Shown here: positions 14,725-24,229 of the stretch, one piece after another
How positions within the stretch are numbered: position 1 is the stretch's first letter
Layout: the number at the start of each line of letters is the position of its first letter
Virus record (IMG/VR): IMGVR_UViG_3300044971_000596
Location: 1-25,285 of that record
Length of the DNA: 25,285 nucleotides
Direction: 5' to 3' (one strand)
DNA from: a virus
Translations under genes and position numbers: made by a program
The notes under the pieces: generated by a model
What the model saw: only the letters and a program-made list of their open reading frames with translations
The model's database searches: none
What the model was told of the DNA's origin: nothing

Positions 14725-17700
14725 ATGGACCCGTCTGCGTTTCAGAACGCCATCAACGAGCAGAGGCGCAAGCGGTCACTTACCCCATTTCAGTCAGCGA
14801 TTGAAGACATCAGGCTGAAGCGCCGAGAGGCGCAGTTGCCCGGTGGAGAAGAGGGAACTGCATCAGCCACGGCCAAGCAGTTGGGTGCCGGTGCTGGCGC
14901 TCTTGCCGTTGAACTGGCGATGTCTCCGTTTCAGGGATTGAGCGGACCTGTCGTTACGGAACTTGCAATGACCAAGGCGATCAAGCCGGAGCGGCTTGGT
15001 CAGTTGGCTGAACTGAGCGCACAGCAGACGGCAGACCGATCTGCCGCTGGAATCGTTTCACAGTTGGCTTACGGCGCAGTTACTTCTCTTGCGAGCGACA
15101 TTGCGTCAACCGCCCGTGGCGTTTCGATGGTCACTGCGCCGTACACGCCGGTCGAGGCATTTGCCCGTGGAGCGCAGCAGACAGCGCAGTCTCGCCTTGA
15201 CACTGTTCCGACCAACATCTCAAACGCGCTGACTCAGGGCGTGACGAGCATGGCGCTCATGGCTGGCACATCTGCCGCCGGTGTTCCTGCCGCTGCCCCA
15301 GCCGCCATGTTTGCCCGCAGCCTTGGCGCACAAGCGCAGGCATACGAGCAGGAGTTTTTGAGTGGAACGATGGGCCAGAACCTGTCTCAGGCAGACAGGT
15401 ACATGGCTGCTGGTCTTGGCGCTGCGGTCGAGGCTGGCATCGAATACGGCGGTGGTCGAATGATCATGGGCGCGGCCAAGAAGTTGGTTGGTCGATTTGC
15501 TGCTGGTCAGATCAAGAATCCGGTGTATTCGTTTGTGCGGACGGCTGCTGGTGGTGCCGTAGTTGAGGGTACTGAAGAGGCGCTTACCACCGGCATTACC
15601 GAACAGGGAGTGACGCTCCTCACCAAGCAGGAAACACCGACAGTCGGCAGCACACTTGGTCAGGCAACTGTTGACTTCATGTACGGCGCAATCGGTGGTG
15701 TCGGCGGAACGGTTACTGCGATGCCGTTTGCAGCCGCCGAACGCAAGGCTGTCGAGCGCAAGGTTGATGAGATTCTGCGAAAGTCGCAGACCGAATTTGC
15801 TAGCCCGGAGTTCTTGGAAAGGGCTACTGGCGGTCGAGTTCGCTCGATGGTGTCGATGACTCCAGATGAGCGTATTGCTGAAGTTGAGCAGCAGCGCGAG
15901 GCCGCTTTGTCTGCCCGTGGCACCTATGCGACAGCCGCGACAATGCACCAGAATCTTCTGGAGCAGCGCAAGAATCAGTCCGATGCACTGAAGAAAGCGC
16001 AGCGTCGAAAGGATGCTGCTGGCATCAAGACCGCAGAAGATGCGATTGCGGACCTGACATCCAAGATCGACACATCCGAGCAGGGGCTGATCCTTCTTGC
16101 CGCAGACGCCAAGTCTGCTGAGGCTGGGTACTTTGCGTCCGCCGCTTTCCTTGCCCGCAATTCAGATCCTGTCCAGTTGTCTGTCGATGATGTCCTTCGC
16201 CAGAACAACGCCGCGACTGCTTCGGCATCAACCGATGCAGATCGATCTGTCGAAAGCGAACTGAAGAACTTGGGTTACGAGGTCCAGTTCTACACGGGAC
16301 CGAACAAGGATCAGGTCGGCTTCTACGATCCGGCTGCTCCAAACACGATCTTTGTCCAATCCGGACAGACGAACGCGGCGGAGGCGATTGGCATTGGTTA
16401 CGAGGAAGGCGTTCACGGCATCCAGTATTCGGACGCTGCCCTGTGGCAGGCCATCCGCCAGATTCACAGCCCTCGCGCTGCGATCGACGCCGCCGTTCAG
16501 TATTTCACCCAGCGCACGAATCCAGAGGACATTGCCGCTCGTTCGGCAATCGAGGCTCTCAGCAACCCACAGCGCGGAGCAGTTGATGCTCGATCCGCTG
16601 TTGCCAATCGATTCGGAAGCACCCTTGTTACTGCCGAGGGCGTAGCCAATGACATCCGCGATGGCGTCCAAACCCTGTTCCGTACTGGTCAGGCTCCGGG
16701 TCTTCTTGGTCGAGTCATCACACGAATGGGCCTTCGTGGCCGTCAGGCTGCGACCGCCCTTCGCGTTCGCAACCTGATGATGGAGCGAGCATCGACTCGC
16801 CAGCGCGCAGGAATCTCCGAGTTCGGTAGGCGGATTCAGGAAGCCAAGGGTGGCATTCAGGCGATGTCGGCATTTGAGCAGGAGGTTGCGCGCCGTGCCG
16901 CTGCACCGGCTCCTGCACCTGCTCCTGCACCGGAACCAGCGCCAGCGCCAGTCCCTGCACCTATTCCATCTCCGGCGAATCAAGCCGCGCAGGATGCGGC
17001 AAAGTTGTTTGGAGGTTTGGCTGGAGGGGTTGGATCTGCGTTTGCAAATCAAGCAGCAACTAAATTGAATAAGGTGCTTGATGGGTCAATGACCTTCAAT
17101 GAATTCTTGGCCGATGTTGGATTCAAGGCTGGTGGAGTCAATGCGCAGACTGCACAAATTGTTCTTGATCGAGCAAAGGCTCAAGGACTGAAGAGCATTG
17201 ATGGCGCCACATACGACGCTCTTTCAAAGGACAGCGGATCTCTGTTCGCTCGCGCTCGCCAGCAGGCTGCTCGTGGACCCATCGAGTCAGCAAAGGCCAG
17301 CGTCGAAGAAAGTGGTCGCGTTGCCATTGCAGATGCAGACGAGTTCTTCAAGAACACATGGTCTAAGTTGCTGTCTGCAACGAAGCAGCAGGTCAAGGCT
17401 GTTCCGCAGAACTATCGAGAGGCCGCAAGGCGCGCGGTGTCTGACATTCGCGACTGGGTCAAGACAAACGAGCGATACGCGGATTACTACGCTAAGGACT
17501 GGAAACTTACTCGTCAGATCCTGAGCGACTACATCGGAAGGGACATCACGGAAGACGAGTTCCTGATGTACCGCACCATTGTTGGCCTTACATCGCCCAA
17601 CACGATGCTCCCATCCAACATCTCAGATTCGCTCGTGTTCTGGGATTACTGGATGCGCAACGGAAACTTCGACGCATTCACCCTTGGACCTAAGCCGCTG

Positions 17701-20700
17701 ACAGGCGCTCTGGTTGTATTTGAGTCTCCAGATTCGATTAGCGGAACCACCGGCAATACCAAGGTTCGCACTATCAAGATTGTTGAGCGTCTGGTCAAGG
17801 AGCAGGGTTCAGTTGCTGGCGCGATCAAATACCTGCAAGAAGGAATCTCAGTTACTGAACTGCACAAATTCAACCGACAGATGGGGTATTCCGGTCCTGT
17901 CGGAGACATCGGAAACATTCGCGATCTGGTCAAGCAGGCTACAGGTCAGGACAATCTGATTCCCCGAATGTTTATCTTTGGGCAGAAGGTTGGCGCATAC
18001 ACGCTGAATGCCTTGGGCGACCAGCAATACACGACGGTTGACATCTGGGAATCTCGTTTTATCCGCAGTTACTTCAAGGAACTGTTTGGCGAGAACATCG
18101 GACTGCCCGAGAACACTGACGAACACCAACTATTCACGAAGTTCGGTGAACTGTTCCGTGAGGAAATGCAGAATGCGACTGGGCGAGAGTGGACGCCAGC
18201 AGCGTTGCAGGCATTGCGTTGGTTCTATATCATCGACGCGGCCAAGCAGGCCGGATACACAAGGGCATCGACCAATGAAACCATCAGCCACTACACGAAC
18301 CGCCGACTCCAGCAAGCCTATGGATATCGAGCAACTGGCGAGACTCGCGGGGCAGAAGGCATCGGAACGGCTGAAGAAGGAGATCGCGGCGAACGCATTC
18401 AGCCGCAAGCCTTCAAGCGCGACCTCACCAACGACATCCCAGAGTCGATCACCGATGAGCGCCAGCGCAAGCGAATCGTCGATGAAGGATTCATCCGGTA
18501 TGCGCGATATCAGTCAAGCGTCGCTGGAGTCGGGTTCGGCTTTGACCAGCGAAGATTTGAATCTCCTCGACAGCATGGGGTACTGAGCGGGGTAACGGTT
18601 TCCGGCGAGTTCGTCGCGCAGCCGCGTCTTGCGGATGCGTATGGCTCCGCCGGTATTCCGATGCCGGTCATTCAGGAACTCGTGGTTGACGCCAACAGCG
18701 CCGAGGTCTATCGGTCGCTCGTCGTTGCCACCAACCAGAACAACCCATATGGCGCTGCCGTTTACGCATATCCGGCGAACGAATATCAGCAGAAGAGGCT
18801 GTTCGTTACCGCTGACGGCAAGGCCGGTATGGCTATTTCCGCAGATGGCGACATCGTTTCGGTGTTCAGCGAGGGCAAGAGCGGCTATGCGCGCGCTCTG
18901 CTTGCCGCAGCCGTGCAGGCCGGTGGCGTTCGTTTGGATTGCTTCGATACCGTGCTTCCGCAGTACTACGCGCCGCATGGTTTCCGCGCTGTTTCTCGAC
19001 TGAAGTGGAACGATCAGTTTGCGCCAGAGGGCTGGGACAAGCAGAAGTTCGCCAAGTTCAACAATGGTGAGCCGGATGTTGTGTTCATGGTCTTCGACCC
19101 GTCGTACTACAAGGCATACAAGCAGACCGATGGCGTTGTGTCTGAGTCGTACGACGATGCTGTCGCAAGGCAGGCAACTGAAGTTCGCAAGGTTAAGGCA
19201 ATCCAGACCGGCGGACGGGCGCTCGCTGCTCGTCAGCGCGCAGTTGACGAGGCCTCGTCTGATCAGGTTGATACACGCACGATGCCTGCGGAGTTCTACT
19301 CCGCGCTTGATCGCGCCATTGCTGGTCTGCCACAGAAGTCAATGAAGCCAGATGGCTGGATGCAGATGATGAATGGCCTTATCAACAAAGGCATCATCAA
19401 GAATGATGAATACTTCTGGTCTGGTTTGCAGCAGATGCTGGAGTTGCAGAAGGCAGAACAGCCCGATACTCCGCTTACCAAGGCTGATCTAGATGGCATG
19501 ACGGCGATGGGAATTGTTGTATCGAATAGGACTCTCATCGAACCAACAGAAATGGCTATGAAGAAGTACCTTCCGCCGGGATATTCGGTATCCGAAAGTC
19601 CAGAAGGTGGAGAGTACGCAGTTGATGGGCCTGAGTACGGTATTTCGATCGAACCGACTTTGCAATCCGCTGTTTCTCAGGCTTGGCAGCATTACAACGC
19701 GCTGCGCATTGCTGGAAAGCAACAGCCAGAGGTTCCCCCTGAAACTCCACAACCTACCCGCTATGGGCCGAATGTGTTTAAGACACAGACGCTGCCAAAT
19801 GCACAGAACTACAGAGAGAACATTCTCGTAGTTCAAAGAGAACTGCGCCCATCGATTTCTGCGAAGGTTGTCTATGAGCCGATGATCAACGGATTCCAAT
19901 CAAAAAGGCCGTGGATGGTTGTATCCGCAGATGGAGAAATCAATCTTCGTTTTGGAACAAGCGATGAAGCAGACAAGGGTTTGCAAAAAGTACTTGAAGC
20001 AAGCCGACAGGAAAACGCATTCAGGAAATCACATCACGAGGGTGTGGGCGGAGAAGTCCTGCTGCACTATCGAACCACCGACCGGGATGTTGGTGGCAAG
20101 AAATATCTCTTCATCGAAGAACTTCAGTCCGATTGGGCGCAGCAAGGTCGCAAAGTTGGATTCAAGGAATCGATCACGAAGAGCAAGGAGCAGGTTCGGA
20201 AAGAAGTTGATGATGCCTACAGAGTGGTTGCAATCGCTGGCAAGGAATTGATGAGTGTCTTTGCTTCTGAAACCACCGATGTTCGAGAGGACATCATTGA
20301 TTTCATTGACGGTCGCTTCATGGCGGATGTGGTCGATTCTCCAGAATTGATGGTTGAGAAACTGCGCCGCAAGTTCTTGTCTGTCAACATTGTCGATGCT
20401 GCTCCGCAGATCACTGCATACATGAATGCAAAAACAGCACTCAAGAATGCAATCAATGTTCGCAGGACGAAGGAAACAGGGCGCCCAACTGGCCCATTCG
20501 TAACAGCCACAGATCCTTGGGTCACGCTTGGACTCAAGCAGATTCTGATGCAGGCAGTGAACGAGGGTTACGACGGAGTTGCGTTCATCAACGGAACGCA
20601 AGAAGCAGCACGAAATGAACAGATCATTGGAGTTGATAGTGTTAGATACAAGACGCTTGGAGGCGGGCTGTATCGCGTAGTCGCATCGACTGGATTGACT

Positions 20701-23700
20701 ATGGAAGATGCGTCTTTGAATGACATTCGTTCTCAACTTGGAACGACTGTTGCCGGAATGATCGAAAAGAACGAGGGAGAAGATCAGGGCAACGATATTC
20801 GCTTGCTTGATCTTCGTGGAAAGAACATCGGAGCGGAGGCGATGCAGCGGTTCTACGAAGGAATCGTTCCATTGAACCTCAAGAAGTTGCTCAAGAAGTT
20901 GGGCGGTCCGGAACTGACCACGATCAAATTGGAGAACATCCCCAATCCGCAGGATCAGATTGCGCTCGACATCACTGACACCCTTGAGGCAAATGTCCGT
21001 AAGGGCTTGTCTCTGTTTGCCCGTCGCCGCGAGCAGCGTCAGGAGTCGCTGGCGTTCCAGATGGGTCGCCGTAGCGGACAGATCGCGGGAATGATGAAGG
21101 GCCGCGAGCAGGGTCTTCGCGAGGGCAAGGAGGAACAGCGGCGCAAGGATGTCGTTCGTCGCCGCGAGATGCGCGCCAAGTTTGCCGAGCGAGTCGCTGG
21201 ATTTGAGCAGCGCATCGAGAATGCTGCGCAGACGAACGCCGATCTTCGCCAGAGATTGAAGGACATGCGGGCGGCTGGAGTGGAGCAGCGAGCCGACCTC
21301 ATGGATCGCGCCCGCGTTCGTGTGCTGAAGGCGTGGTTTAGAGGCCAGCAGAAGGGTTCCAACGCTGGGTATGAGCAGGCTAAGAAGGACATGGTTGCGA
21401 TGCGGAAGGACGCATTGGCGATCATCAAGTTGCTTCCGCCGAGCATGCGCGGCGCATACGGCAACGCTCTTGCCACGATGAAGACTGTTGCTGGAATCGA
21501 CCGTATCTCTCGCCGCGTGGTTCAGGATCTCGCGACCGCAGACGCTATCGACATGGTGAACGCGATCAATCGAATGGATCGCCGCGCTCGCAAGGTCGGA
21601 CTGCGCACCGACACTCGCGATGAGATCATTGACATGCTGAACACGGCTCGTGGAATGCTTGCGTCTGGACGGAACAGGCTGCTTCCATTCACCAACACGA
21701 GCGATCTGTCTGGGCGAATCAATGCAGCAAATGATCTGCTGGCTCAGGCTGTTGCCATGTTTGAAGACGAGCGGGCTGAGTACCGCATGGAGCGCGATGC
21801 TCGCGCTGCTGAATTTGAGCAGGATGCATCCGACCTGTCGGCCACGCTGGCTGGCAAGAAGGGTCTTCCCCCAGAGCGTCTCGCATCGCAGGCTCCGCGC
21901 CGTGGCGTGTTCGGGCAATTGTTCAGCAACAACGCGAACATGGACATGTACACGATCATGGAGAGGCTGGAGGGTTCAGCGAGTGGTGTGCTGAACAAAC
22001 TCTGGAGCGGCCTGATCGCTGGCAAGAATGCGATGCTGAAGGATCGCCGCGATCTTGATACCCGAATTGATCAGGCTCTTCGCCGTGCTGGCTATGACGG
22101 CTACGACGGCTATGCCACTCGTGCAGCCGGTCTGTACGGCGATGCGACTGCTGAGACTGTCGAGGTCAAGATTGGCGGAGAGATGCGCCGGATCACGGTG
22201 GATCAGATGATGCATCTGGCGGCGTTGGATAACGACACCGTGGAACTGTTGACGGACGAGAATGATCCAGAGACGCGATCCAGCCCGATCGTGTTTGCTA
22301 CATATCGTTACGAGCAGCCCATCTATCTGACCAAGCAGGAGCATGCGGCTCTCGTTGCTGGTTTGACCCCGCGACAGACTGCGCTGATCAGCGAACTCAA
22401 GGCGATCCTTGAGGGTTCTGTGCAGCCCCGCGTGTTTGAGATTCACTTCCAGCAGCAGGGCAAGCAGCCGCCGCGTGTCGAGGGCTACTTCCCTCGATCC
22501 AGACTCAGCGATGAGGTCGGCGGCGAAGTGGTCGATCCAAACATGCAGCCGGGTCAGGTGCTGAACACCATGCTGACCAACGCTGGGTTCCTTCAGAAGC
22601 GAGTCCGTAGTTCTGCTCCGCTGGTGATCGGCGGCATGATGCGAACCTTCGACGGCCACATTGACGAGGCTCTGCGACTGATTCACCTCGCGATTCCCCT
22701 TCGTCATGCGATGACTGTGCTTCGCCGTCGCGGCGTTCGATCGAACATCGAGCGGATCATGGGTCGGGGCAGCAACGACGCCGTCCGAATGCTGGTTCTC
22801 AACGGTGTCGGACTGAGCGGAAAGCCGCAGGGTGATCTGGTCGAGATGGTGAACAGCAACATCAGCGGCGCCCTGCTGCTGATCAACCCGAAGACATGGC
22901 TCCGCCAGTATGGTGGAGCGTTCCGTCTGGTTACGGAGTTTGATGCCGACGCATGGGCGACTGGACTTGCATCGTCTTTGGCACTGACCCCATCGCAACG
23001 CGCGCAGCAGATCCAGCAAGTCGAAAGCACGAACGGATACTTCTACGAGCGCCACCGCCGTTCGCAGGTTGGACTGTTTGCCAATGTGCTTGGCGATCCC
23101 AGAACGGGACGCGAGCAGTTCGCGAACGGCATGCGAGCCGTTGGTCGCGCTCTTGCTACCGCTGGCGAGGACGCCGCTGCCGGTCGATGGCTACAGGCCG
23201 CGAACGATGTGCGTCAGGCGGTCACTGGTGTTGGCCGCATCATGCGGGCGGTTGACTTTGCTTTGCGAGGCGTGGACCGACAGATCATGCTGGTCGCATA
23301 CAACGCAGCACTCGCCCAGTTGCGCCAGACCAATCCTTCGATGACGAACATCGAGGATGCTGCGGCTGCGATGGCCGAGCGCGCATTCCGCAGGACGCAG
23401 AATGTCAGCGATCCAATGGATGACACGATGTACGCTGCCCAGCAGAAGTTCAGCCGTGGCGTTGGTCGCCTGATGTTCCCGTTCAGCAGCGATCCGCTGA
23501 AGGCATACAACCAGATGCGTCGCGCCTATGCGAGTGGAGACGCGACACGAATCGCCAAGGCTACGGCTGGAGTCGGAACAAACATTCTGGCTGGCGCTGC
23601 CGTGAATCCTCTGTGGGCTGCGGCTGGCCTTGCGATCGCGTCTGCATTCGATTCTGGCGATGATGACGAGGTGATCGCAGAGATGCTCCGCGAGAAGGAA

Positions 23701-24114
23701 ACCAACGCGGCGGCTCGACGAATCGCGTCAGATGTCATGGCAACAGCATTCGGAACCGCCGGTATGTTGGCGAGCGGAATCATCGAGGCAGCGGTTGGCG
23801 ATCCTCGTATGGCCGAGGATGTTGGAGAACCTCTGGCGATCCGCGCCCTTGGTGACCTTGCCACGGCCACTGCCACGGGCCAGTTCGGTCGCGCTGGCGG
23901 CATCGCTGCTCAGATGGCTGGTGTGCCGGTGGTTGCACCACTTGGCGCCATCACATCGACTGCTGCTGCTGTGCGGCCAAGCGACGAGAAACTGCTGACT
24001 GAGTACCGCAAGCGTCGGAAGGCTGGAACGCTGACGCCCCAGCAGGCTCGTCGCATGCGTGTTCTTGAGGCTTCAGAGCGACTGCGCAAGTTGCGCGAAC
24101 AATCTACCCAGTGA
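14725..24114 (+). CDS. Giant multidomain polyvalent-type ejection protein (3129 aa)
   Basis: One unbroken frame of 3129 codons starts with GGAGGG 7 bases upstream. Visible parts in order: 1-370, helical with Gly/Ala-rich hydrophobic stretches and the EGTEEALT motif; 375-520, coiled coil; 520-600, a zincin-like fold with EEGVH (560-564) in place of HExxH; 727-755, Ala/Pro hinge; about 875-1240, a helical domain with GLTSPN (954) and GQKVGAY...TVDIWESR (1086-1111), like helix-hairpin-helix glycosylases or DUF7178; about 1286-1483, a GNAT-like acetyltransferase fold; about 1516-2075, a phage polyvalent domain with FIEELQSDW (1796-1804); 2098-2370, coiled coil; then a helical end with YFPRSR (2588) and NPKTWLRQYGG. 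Such proteins are packaged and injected. Module functions are inferred from pattern only. Confidence 0.85.
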   Translation: MDPSAFQNAINEQRRKRSLTPFQSAIEDIRLKRREAQLPGGEEGTASATAKQLGAGAGALAVELAMSPFQGLSGPVVTELAMTKAIKPERLGQLAELSAQQTADRSAAGIVSQLAYGAVTSLASDIASTARGVSMVTAPYTPVEAFARGAQQTAQSRLDTVPTNISNALTQGVTSMALMAGTSAAGVPAAAPAAMFARSLGAQAQAYEQEFLSGTMGQNLSQADRYMAAGLGAAVEAGIEYGGGRMIMGAAKKLVGRFAAGQIKNPVYSFVRTAAGGAVVEGTEEALTTGITEQGVTLLTKQETPTVGSTLGQATVDFMYGAIGGVGGTVTAMPFAAAERKAVERKVDEILRKSQTEFASPEFLERATGGRVRSMVSMTPDERIAEVEQQREAALSARGTYATAATMHQNLLEQRKNQSDALKKAQRRKDAAGIKTAEDAIADLTSKIDTSEQGLILLAADAKSAEAGYFASAAFLARNSDPVQLSVDDVLRQNNAATASASTDADRSVESELKNLGYEVQFYTGPNKDQVGFYDPAAPNTIFVQSGQTNAAEAIGIGYEEGVHGIQYSDAALWQAIRQIHSPRAAIDAAVQYFTQRTNPEDIAARSAIEALSNPQRGAVDARSAVANRFGSTLVTAEGVANDIRDGVQTLFRTGQAPGLLGRVITRMGLRGRQAATALRVRNLMMERASTRQRAGISEFGRRIQEAKGGIQAMSAFEQEVARRAAAPAPAPAPAPEPAPAPVPAPIPSPANQAAQDAAKLFGGLAGGVGSAFANQAATKLNKVLDGSMTFNEFLADVGFKAGGVNAQTAQIVLDRAKAQGLKSIDGATYDALSKDSGSLFARARQQAARGPIESAKASVEESGRVAIADADEFFKNTWSKLLSATKQQVKAVPQNYREAARRAVSDIRDWVKTNERYADYYAKDWKLTRQILSDYIGRDITEDEFLMYRTIVGLTSPNTMLPSNISDSLVFWDYWMRNGNFDAFTLGPKPLTGALVVFESPDSISGTTGNTKVRTIKIVERLVKEQGSVAGAIKYLQEGISVTELHKFNRQMGYSGPVGDIGNIRDLVKQATGQDNLIPRMFIFGQKVGAYTLNALGDQQYTTVDIWESRFIRSYFKELFGENIGLPENTDEHQLFTKFGELFREEMQNATGREWTPAALQALRWFYIIDAAKQAGYTRASTNETISHYTNRRLQQAYGYRATGETRGAEGIGTAEEGDRGERIQPQAFKRDLTNDIPESITDERQRKRIVDEGFIRYARYQSSVAGVGFGFDQRRFESPRQHGVLSGVTVSGEFVAQPRLADAYGSAGIPMPVIQELVVDANSAEVYRSLVVATNQNNPYGAAVYAYPANEYQQKRLFVTADGKAGMAISADGDIVSVFSEGKSGYARALLAAAVQAGGVRLDCFDTVLPQYYAPHGFRAVSRLKWNDQFAPEGWDKQKFAKFNNGEPDVVFMVFDPSYYKAYKQTDGVVSESYDDAVARQATEVRKVKAIQTGGRALAARQRAVDEASSDQVDTRTMPAEFYSALDRAIAGLPQKSMKPDGWMQMMNGLINKGIIKNDEYFWSGLQQMLELQKAEQPDTPLTKADLDGMTAMGIVVSNRTLIEPTEMAMKKYLPPGYSVSESPEGGEYAVDGPEYGISIEPTLQSAVSQAWQHYNALRIAGKQQPEVPPETPQPTRYGPNVFKTQTLPNAQNYRENILVVQRELRPSISAKVVYEPMINGFQSKRPWMVVSADGEINLRFGTSDEADKGLQKVLEASRQENAFRKSHHEGVGGEVLLHYRTTDRDVGGKKYLFIEELQSDWAQQGRKVGFKESITKSKEQVRKEVDDAYRVVAIAGKELMSVFASETTDVREDIIDFIDGRFMADVVDSPELMVEKLRRKFLSVNIVDAAPQITAYMNAKTALKNAINVRRTKETGRPTGPFVTATDPWVTLGLKQILMQAVNEGYDGVAFINGTQEAARNEQIIGVDSVRYKTLGGGLYRVVASTGLTMEDASLNDIRSQLGTTVAGMIEKNEGEDQGNDIRLLDLRGKNIGAEAMQRFYEGIVPLNLKKLLKKLGGPELTTIKLENIPNPQDQIALDITDTLEANVRKGLSLFARRREQRQESLAFQMGRRSGQIAGMMKGREQGLREGKEEQRRKDVVRRREMRAKFAERVAGFEQRIENAAQTNADLRQRLKDMRAAGVEQRADLMDRARVRVLKAWFRGQQKGSNAGYEQAKKDMVAMRKDALAIIKLLPPSMRGAYGNALATMKTVAGIDRISRRVVQDLATADAIDMVNAINRMDRRARKVGLRTDTRDEIIDMLNTARGMLASGRNRLLPFTNTSDLSGRINAANDLLAQAVAMFEDERAEYRMERDARAAEFEQDASDLSATLAGKKGLPPERLASQAPRRGVFGQLFSNNANMDMYTIMERLEGSASGVLNKLWSGLIAGKNAMLKDRRDLDTRIDQALRRAGYDGYDGYATRAAGLYGDATAETVEVKIGGEMRRITVDQMMHLAALDNDTVELLTDENDPETRSSPIVFATYRYEQPIYLTKQEHAALVAGLTPRQTALISELKAILEGSVQPRVFEIHFQQQGKQPPRVEGYFPRSRLSDEVGGEVVDPNMQPGQVLNTMLTNAGFLQKRVRSSAPLVIGGMMRTFDGHIDEALRLIHLAIPLRHAMTVLRRRGVRSNIERIMGRGSNDAVRMLVLNGVGLSGKPQGDLVEMVNSNISGALLLINPKTWLRQYGGAFRLVTEFDADAWATGLASSLALTPSQRAQQIQQVESTNGYFYERHRRSQVGLFANVLGDPRTGREQFANGMRAVGRALATAGEDAAAGRWLQAANDVRQAVTGVGRIMRAVDFALRGVDRQIMLVAYNAALAQLRQTNPSMTNIEDAAAAMAERAFRRTQNVSDPMDDTMYAAQQKFSRGVGRLMFPFSSDPLKAYNQMRRAYASGDATRIAKATAGVGTNILAGAAVNPLWAAAGLAIASAFDSGDDDEVIAEMLREKETNAAARRIASDVMATAFGTAGMLASGIIEAAVGDPRMAEDVGEPLAIRALGDLATATATGQFGRAGGIAAQMAGVPVVAPLGAITSTAAAVRPSDEKLLTEYRKRRKAGTLTPQQARRMRVLEASERLRKLREQSTQ

Positions 24115-24117
24115 GTT

Positions 24118-24137
24118 GTTTGTGTCCGGTTTGTGTC
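24118..24137 (+). repeat. Two direct copies of GTTTGTGTC one helical turn apart
   Basis: GTTTGTGTC occurs at 24118-24126 and again at 24129-24137, an 11-base period. The pair sits just after the stop of the giant gene and upstream of the regulator promoter. It could be a binding site read on one face of the helix, since ribbon-helix-helix proteins can bind direct repeats. Chance is not excluded. Confidence 0.55.
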
Positions 24138-24191
24138 AAGACGGCTTCGATACCGTCGTGGCATGAACTTGCAGAAATACTCGTGCATGTA

Positions 24192-24221
24192 TTGGACATC
24201 AGCCGATGTGTGGTGTATGGT
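24192..24221 (+). promoter_or_regulatory. Candidate sigma-70-type promoter for the regulator gene
   Basis: TTGGAC (24192-24197) and TATGGT (24216-24221) are separated by 18 bases. Transcription would start near 24228, almost at the A of the ATG at 24229, so the mRNA would be leaderless. No Shine-Dalgarno sequence precedes that ATG, which agrees. The -10 element lies inside the 21-base palindrome. Confidence 0.5.
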
Positions 24222-24229
24222 ACACCACA
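24209..24229 (+). promoter_or_regulatory. Perfect 21-base palindrome, probable operator
   Basis: TGTGGTGTA (24209-24217) and TACACCACA (24221-24229) are exact reverse complements around TGG. The element covers the candidate -10 box and ends on the first base of the regulator's start codon. A DNA-binding dimer here would block transcription start, so autorepression by the adjacent ribbon-helix-helix protein is the natural reading. A short RNA hairpin is the alternative. Confidence 0.7.

Noticed and set aside
20029-21918. A 629-codon open frame on the opposite strand inside the giant gene, and similar ones elsewhere (for example 21976-23055).
   Set aside because: They lie fully inside a clear coding frame, have no start signals or domains, and look like shadows of its codon use.
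14725-24114. The possibility that the giant protein is an N4-type virion RNA polymerase.
   Set aside because: The size is similar, but I see no polymerase motifs, and the recognised parts belong to polyvalent-type ejection proteins.
24140-24157. A GACGG/CCGTC stem after the giant gene as its terminator.
   Set aside because: The stem is 5 bp with an 8-base loop and no T-run, so it is weak and may be chance.
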